This document shows positions 60,627 to 64,000 of a DNA stretch of 64,000 bases, in pieces. The number at the start of each line of letters is the position of its first letter. Position 1 is the first letter of the stretch. This DNA is from Halorarum salinum (GTDB lineage Archaea; Halobacteriota; Halobacteria; Halobacteriales; Haloferacaceae), in assembly GCF_013402875.1 (NCBI RefSeq), contig NZ_CP058579.1, positions 3,658,001 to 3,722,000 on the forward strand. The letters are read 5' to 3'. The notes under the pieces were generated by a model that saw nothing but the letters and a program-made list of their open reading frames with translations, did no database searches and had not been told where the DNA came from. The position numbers and the translations under genes were made by a program.

Positions 60627-62312
60627 TTACGACGAGTGCCCGAGCGTCCACGGGTAGCCTTCGGTGCTCTGGAGGGCCCCTGGGCCCCCGTGGTCGTGGT
60701 CGTGGCCGCCCTCGTCGGCGTCGGGGGCGGCGGCGACGACGTCGTCGACGCGGAGGATCGTTCTCGCGGCCTCCTCGGCCCCCGCGAGCGCCCGTTGCTT
60801 GACGAGGAACGGTTCGAGGACGCCGCCCGAGGCCATCTCCCCGACCTCCCCCTCGACGGCGTCTATCCCCGCGCCGGACTCGCCCAGGTGGTGACGTCGA
60901 TGTAGTTCCACGAGCGCGTCGATCGGGTCCAGCCCGGCGCTCTCGGCGAGCGTCCGCGGGACGCTCTCGAGCGCGTCGGCGAACGCCTCGATCGCGAGCT
61001 GTTCGCGCCCCTCGACGGAGTCGGCGTGCTCGCGCAGCACGCGGGCGAGTTCGACCTCGGTCGCGCCGCCGCCGGCGAGGAGGCGTCGCTCCTCGACGGC
61101 CAGCGCGACCACGTCGATACAGCTCTCCACGACGCGTTTCGTCTCCTCGACGACGTGCTCCGAGCCGCCCCGGAGGACGAGCGAGTACTGCCTCGAGCGG
61201 GGGCACTCGCTCACGACGGTCAGGTCGGCCCCGGCGACCGTCCGCCGTTCGACGAGGCCCGCGCGGCCGACGTCTGCCTCGACGAGTTCGCCGGTCGACA
61301 TGACGAGCGCTCCGCCGGTCGAGCGGGCCAGTTTGTGCATCTCGTCCTGGCGGGTCCGCTCCAACGCGAGGACGCCCTCGCGCGCGAGGAGGCTACGCAG
61401 CCCGTCGTCGATCGACTTCTGGCAGAACACCACGTCGGCACCGACCCGCGACAGGTGCTCGACCGCATCGGCGTAGACCGCGTCCTCGTGTTCGAGCAAC
61501 GCCCGTCGTCCCTCCGGTGACTCGAACGTGAGGTGGGAGACGGCGTCGGACGTCTCGACGGTCATCTCGTCGTCGACGAACGCGATCCGGGCGTCCTCGA
61601 TGCGCGTCGGGAGGCGGGCGTCGAACGTCTCGAGCGACGTCGACGAGCGCTCCATGTCGATGACGACGCCCTCGACGAACTCCGAGTCCCCCGGCGACCC
61701 GCCGATCACCGTCTGGAGGACGACGTTGTCGTGAACGGCGGCCCCGTCGTCGGCGACGGCGAGCACGGCATCGACGGCGAGCCCCGAAAGGGCGTCGGCG
61801 GTGCGCTCGTCCCACTTGCCCGTGACCGCCGTCCGACCGACGTCCACGAGTCGGGTGCGGTCGTCGACGTCCACCTCGACGACGAGGTCCGTCATCGCCT
61901 CGGTCGCCCTCGACGCGGCATCCCGGTAGCCGTCGATGATGCTGGTCTGATGTACGCCCCGGTCGAGGAGTACCTCGGCCCTCCCGAGGAGTTCCCCCGT
62001 CAACATCGCGGTGGTGGTCGTTCCGTCGTTCACCCGGTCCTTCTGCTCGGTCGCGACGTCGACGATCAACCGGGCGACCGGATGGTCGATGTCCATTTTC
62101 TCCAGGATCCGAGCCCCGTCGTTGGTGACGATCACCGTTCCCGACGCGCCCACGAGCATCTTGTCCATTCCTCTGGGACCCAGCGTCGTCCGGATTACCT
62201 CGGCGAGCGCCTTCCCCGCCGCGATGTTCGTCCCCAGAGCGTCACGCCCTTCCGTTCGGTGACCGTCATCGCTCGAGATCCGATGAAACCATCCTTGCTC
62301 GGTTCGGGACAT
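60627..62312 (-). CDS. divergent thermosome (group II chaperonin) subunit
   Basis: 561 residues. Chaperonin motifs: RTTLGPRGMDKMLVG, VTNDGARILEKMDIDHPVAR, and NDGTTTT (residues 95-101), where the usual Gly before the catalytic Asp96 is Asn. AGGGATEVELAR replaces AGGGAPEVELA. The C-terminal tail is His-rich (EGGHDHDHGGPG) instead of the usual GGM repeats. ATPase Asp is kept, so it may still fold proteins, but with different partners from the main Cct subunits. Confidence 0.88.
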   Translation of the reverse strand: MSRTEQGWFHRISSDDGHRTEGRDALGTNIAAGKALAEVIRTTLGPRGMDKMLVGASGTVIVTNDGARILEKMDIDHPVARLIVDVATEQKDRVNDGTTTTAMLTGELLGRAEVLLDRGVHQTSIIDGYRDAASRATEAMTDLVVEVDVDDRTRLVDVGRTAVTGKWDERTADALSGLAVDAVLAVADDGAAVHDNVVLQTVIGGSPGDSEFVEGVVIDMERSSTSLETFDARLPTRIEDARIAFVDDEMTVETSDAVSHLTFESPEGRRALLEHEDAVYADAVEHLSRVGADVVFCQKSIDDGLRSLLAREGVLALERTRQDEMHKLARSTGGALVMSTGELVEADVGRAGLVERRTVAGADLTVVSECPRSRQYSLVLRGGSEHVVEETKRVVESCIDVVALAVEERRLLAGGGATEVELARVLREHADSVEGREQLAIEAFADALESVPRTLAESAGLDPIDALVELHRRHHLGESGAGIDAVEGEVGEMASGGVLEPFLVKQRALAGAEEAARTILRVDDVVAAAPDADEGGHDHDHGGPGALQSTEGYPWTLGHSS

Positions 62313-62439
62313 GGTTTGCCAACTATCATGTACCTTCGTTCGAATTCTACAAAAAGATACACCTCGCGTGGCACCGCGTCGTCGCACGCCGCGCGGACGG
62401 AAACGAGAGGTTTTACGCCCACGGCCGGTAGTCGGGCGC

Positions 62440-63090
62440 ATGAGCGACACCGAGCCCGCCGAGCGCGTGCCGGCGGACTGTCCAGGCTGCGGCGACCGGA
62501 CCCCCCACGAGGTGCTGAAACCGGGAGGCCACGCCACCGTGCGCTGTACGGAGTGTGGCCACACCCACAAGATCGAGGTCGAGCGGCCCGAGACCGCGGA
62601 GGTCGACGTCGTCGTCTCCCAGGAGGACGAGTCGTACCCGACGACCCTGACCGCGAACCCCGAGGAGACCGTCGCGATCGCCGACGAGTTCGTCGTCGAG
62701 ACCGAGGAGGCCATCCAGCAGGTCCGCGTCACCGCCGTCGAACTCGACGGCGAGCGACGGGTCGAGGAGGCACCGCTCGGCGAGGTGGGGACGGTGTGGA
62801 CCCGCGTCGTCGACAACGTCGGCGTCAACGTCACCGTCCACCCGAACGGCGGCCGCCGCGAGGAGACGCGGAGCCTGAAGGTGTACGTCCCGGGCGACTT
62901 CGAGTTCACCGTCGGCGAGGTCGAGCGCTTCGGCGACGACGAGTTCGAGATCGAGGGCGTGCAGGTGCGCGACGACTCGGAGGGCTACCGCCGGGAGAAG
63001 TTCGACCACGAGGGCGACGTGGTGTTCGCCAAGGACGTGAAGCGGGTGTACGCCCGCGACGAGACCTCGACGGCCTGGTCCGCCTGGTAG
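62440..63090 (+). CDS. HVO_0476 family zinc-finger protein
   Basis: 216 residues. A zinc ribbon at residues 14-39 (CPGCGDRTPHE and CTECGHTHKIE) followed by a beta-rich domain (VVVSQEDESYPTTLTANPEE, SLKVYVPGDFEFTVGE). Conserved in haloarchaea, probable RNA or translation link, unproved. Divergent from the thermosome gene. Confidence 0.88.
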   Translation: MSDTEPAERVPADCPGCGDRTPHEVLKPGGHATVRCTECGHTHKIEVERPETAEVDVVVSQEDESYPTTLTANPEETVAIADEFVVETEEAIQQVRVTAVELDGERRVEEAPLGEVGTVWTRVVDNVGVNVTVHPNGGRREETRSLKVYVPGDFEFTVGEVERFGDDEFEIEGVQVRDDSEGYRREKFDHEGDVVFAKDVKRVYARDETSTAWSAW

Positions 63091-63204
63091 CCGACCGTCC
63101 GGTCCGTCCGCTAGCGTGGTCGCCGTCGACGCCCGCACCGGCCGCCGGCGTTCGCCGGTTCCGGACGGGCGGGGGCCGTCACCGGTCCCCGACGGGCGGA
63201 CCCC

Positions 63205-64000
63205 TCACTCGTCCGGGAGGGCGCCGGCGAGCGCGAGCACCCGGTCGACGGCCGTCCCCGCGTCGGGCGCGAGGACCCGCGTGACGGCCTCCTTGCCGAC
63301 GTCGCCGCGGTCGTAGACGGCGGCCGGCGTCCCGTCGGCGCGCCCGACCGCCCGGCGCGCGAGCCACCCCATGGTGCTCCCCTCCACGTCCGGGTCGGGT
63401 TCCTCCGTCCGGTCGAGTTCGACCGCGGGGCCGTCGAGCGCGCCGAGCGCCCGCTCGACACGGTCGTCGAACCGGCAGTTGACGGCGAACCGGAGCGACG
63501 GGTCGAACTCCCGGGCCGAGAGCAGGAAGCGCGCGACGTGGCTCGACGCCCCGAACCTGACGCCGCGGTTGGGCTTGACCCCTGACAGGGTCCGGGTGAT
63601 CCGCCCCTCGACTGCGGCGGTCTCCCCGGGGTCCTCGGCGTAGGGCGTCGCCGCGACGACGTTCATCCCCACCTCGGGCACGAGCGGCGAGACGTCGGCC
63701 TCGACGAACCGCCGGACTACCTCCTCGACCGCCTCCCCCGTGGGCTGGCGGGCCGCCCGGTCGCGCAGCGCGACCAGGTGGTGGACCGACCCCGGCCCCT
63801 CCCCCACGTCGAGGTGGTAGCGGACGGCCCGTTCCAGGAACGAGACGCCCTCGGCGACGGCGTCGACGAGCGGGTCGCCGTGCGCGAGGCGGGTCGCGAT
63901 CGCGCTCGCGAGCGTACAGCCGGAGCCGTGGGTCGCGTCGGTGTCGACGCGGGGGTGCTCGAACGTCTCGACGCCCTCGGGCGCGACGAGCACGTCCCGG
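63205..64000 (-). CDS. thiDN: ThiD-ThiN fusion (HMP-P kinase / thiamine-phosphate synthase), C-terminal part
   Basis: About 265 residues are visible; the start is beyond the right edge. The first 60 end the ThiD kinase domain (THGSGCTLASAIATRLAHG). Then comes ThiN, residues around EVGMNVVAATPYAEDPGETA, ITRTLSGVKPNRGVRFGAS and SLRFAVNCRFDD. ThiD phosphorylates hydroxymethylpyrimidine phosphate; ThiN joins it to the thiazole phosphate, as in other archaea lacking ThiE. Confidence 0.88.
   Translation of the reverse strand, partial: RDVLVAPEGVETFEHPRVDTDATHGSGCTLASAIATRLAHGDPLVDAVAEGVSFLERAVRYHLDVGEGPGSVHHLVALRDRAARQPTGEAVEEVVRRFVEADVSPLVPEVGMNVVAATPYAEDPGETAAVEGRITRTLSGVKPNRGVRFGASSHVARFLLSAREFDPSLRFAVNCRFDDRVERALGALDGPAVELDRTEEPDPDVEGSTMGWLARRAVGRADGTPAAVYDRGDVGKEAVTRVLAPDAGTAVDRVLALAGALPDE

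Overview
The window is a piece of haloarchaeal (class Halobacteria) chromosome. It is very GC-rich with strong G/C at third codon positions. The proteins are acidic and Asp/Glu-rich. Several families are specific to or typical of halophilic archaea: amphi-Trp, HalOD1, DUF5789, Bat-type HTH, HVO_0476 zinc finger, rubrerythrin-like peptide and ThiD-ThiN fusion. TATA-like boxes lie 20-35 bases before many starts, implying leaderless or short-leader transcripts. There is one tRNA gene (Val, anticodon CAC). I see no rRNA, CRISPR array, transposase or integrase. Both edges cut genes: an AddB-like nuclease gene on the left and ThiD-ThiN on the right.

Region by region. 1-5.6 kb: AddB-like fragment, SRAP DNA-protein crosslink enzyme, small halophile proteins, tRNA-Val, a YciE/YciF-type ferritin-like protein, a cupin, and a coupled glutaredoxin-cobalamin adenosyltransferase pair. 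5.9-15.4 kb: a terpene-synthase-like protein, an S9 peptidase, a divergent NAD synthetase, HTH regulators, membrane proteins and a Tat lipoprotein. 15.6-17.1 kb: isocitrate lyase with a chain of overlapping micro-ORFs in its leader. 17.8-27.6 kb: all four glycine-cleavage genes, but split into gcvPB-gcvPA and gcvH...gcvT. Between the halves sits a foreign-looking block: metallophosphoesterase, Zn alcohol dehydrogenase, an amidohydrolase and a DUF59 protein. The amidohydrolase-DUF59-ADH trio resembles the accessory genes of bacterial propane monooxygenase (prm/mim) clusters, but no monooxygenase is visible.

28.9-47.1 kb is a catabolic island: aldehyde ferredoxin oxidoreductase, two SDRs that both lack the catalytic Tyr/Lys, a CoA transferase, a TAXI-TRAP transporter, a fumarylacetoacetase-family hydrolase, cupin, a LarA-like protein, two enolase-superfamily sugar-acid dehydratase-like enzymes, a D-2-hydroxyacid dehydrogenase, an MFS transporter and an L-2-hydroxyglutarate oxidase. 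Together these suggest uptake and oxidation of a sugar acid or deoxysugar acid to pyruvate and lactate by a diketo-hydrolase-like route (inference). Two structured intergenic elements that share a 15-base start lie in this island; one carries three consecutive 9-3-9 hairpins. 47.2-54.3 kb: GAPDH, glutamate dehydrogenase, Hsp20, ATP-grasp ligase, phosphosulfolactate synthase and MmgE/PrpD. 54.7-60.5 kb: an AmiS/UreI channel, a FluC/CrcB fluoride-channel pair, a universal stress protein and a formamidase, which with the channel suggests short-chain amide use. 60.6-64 kb: a divergent thermosome subunit with a His-rich tail, an HVO_0476 zinc-finger protein and ThiD-ThiN.
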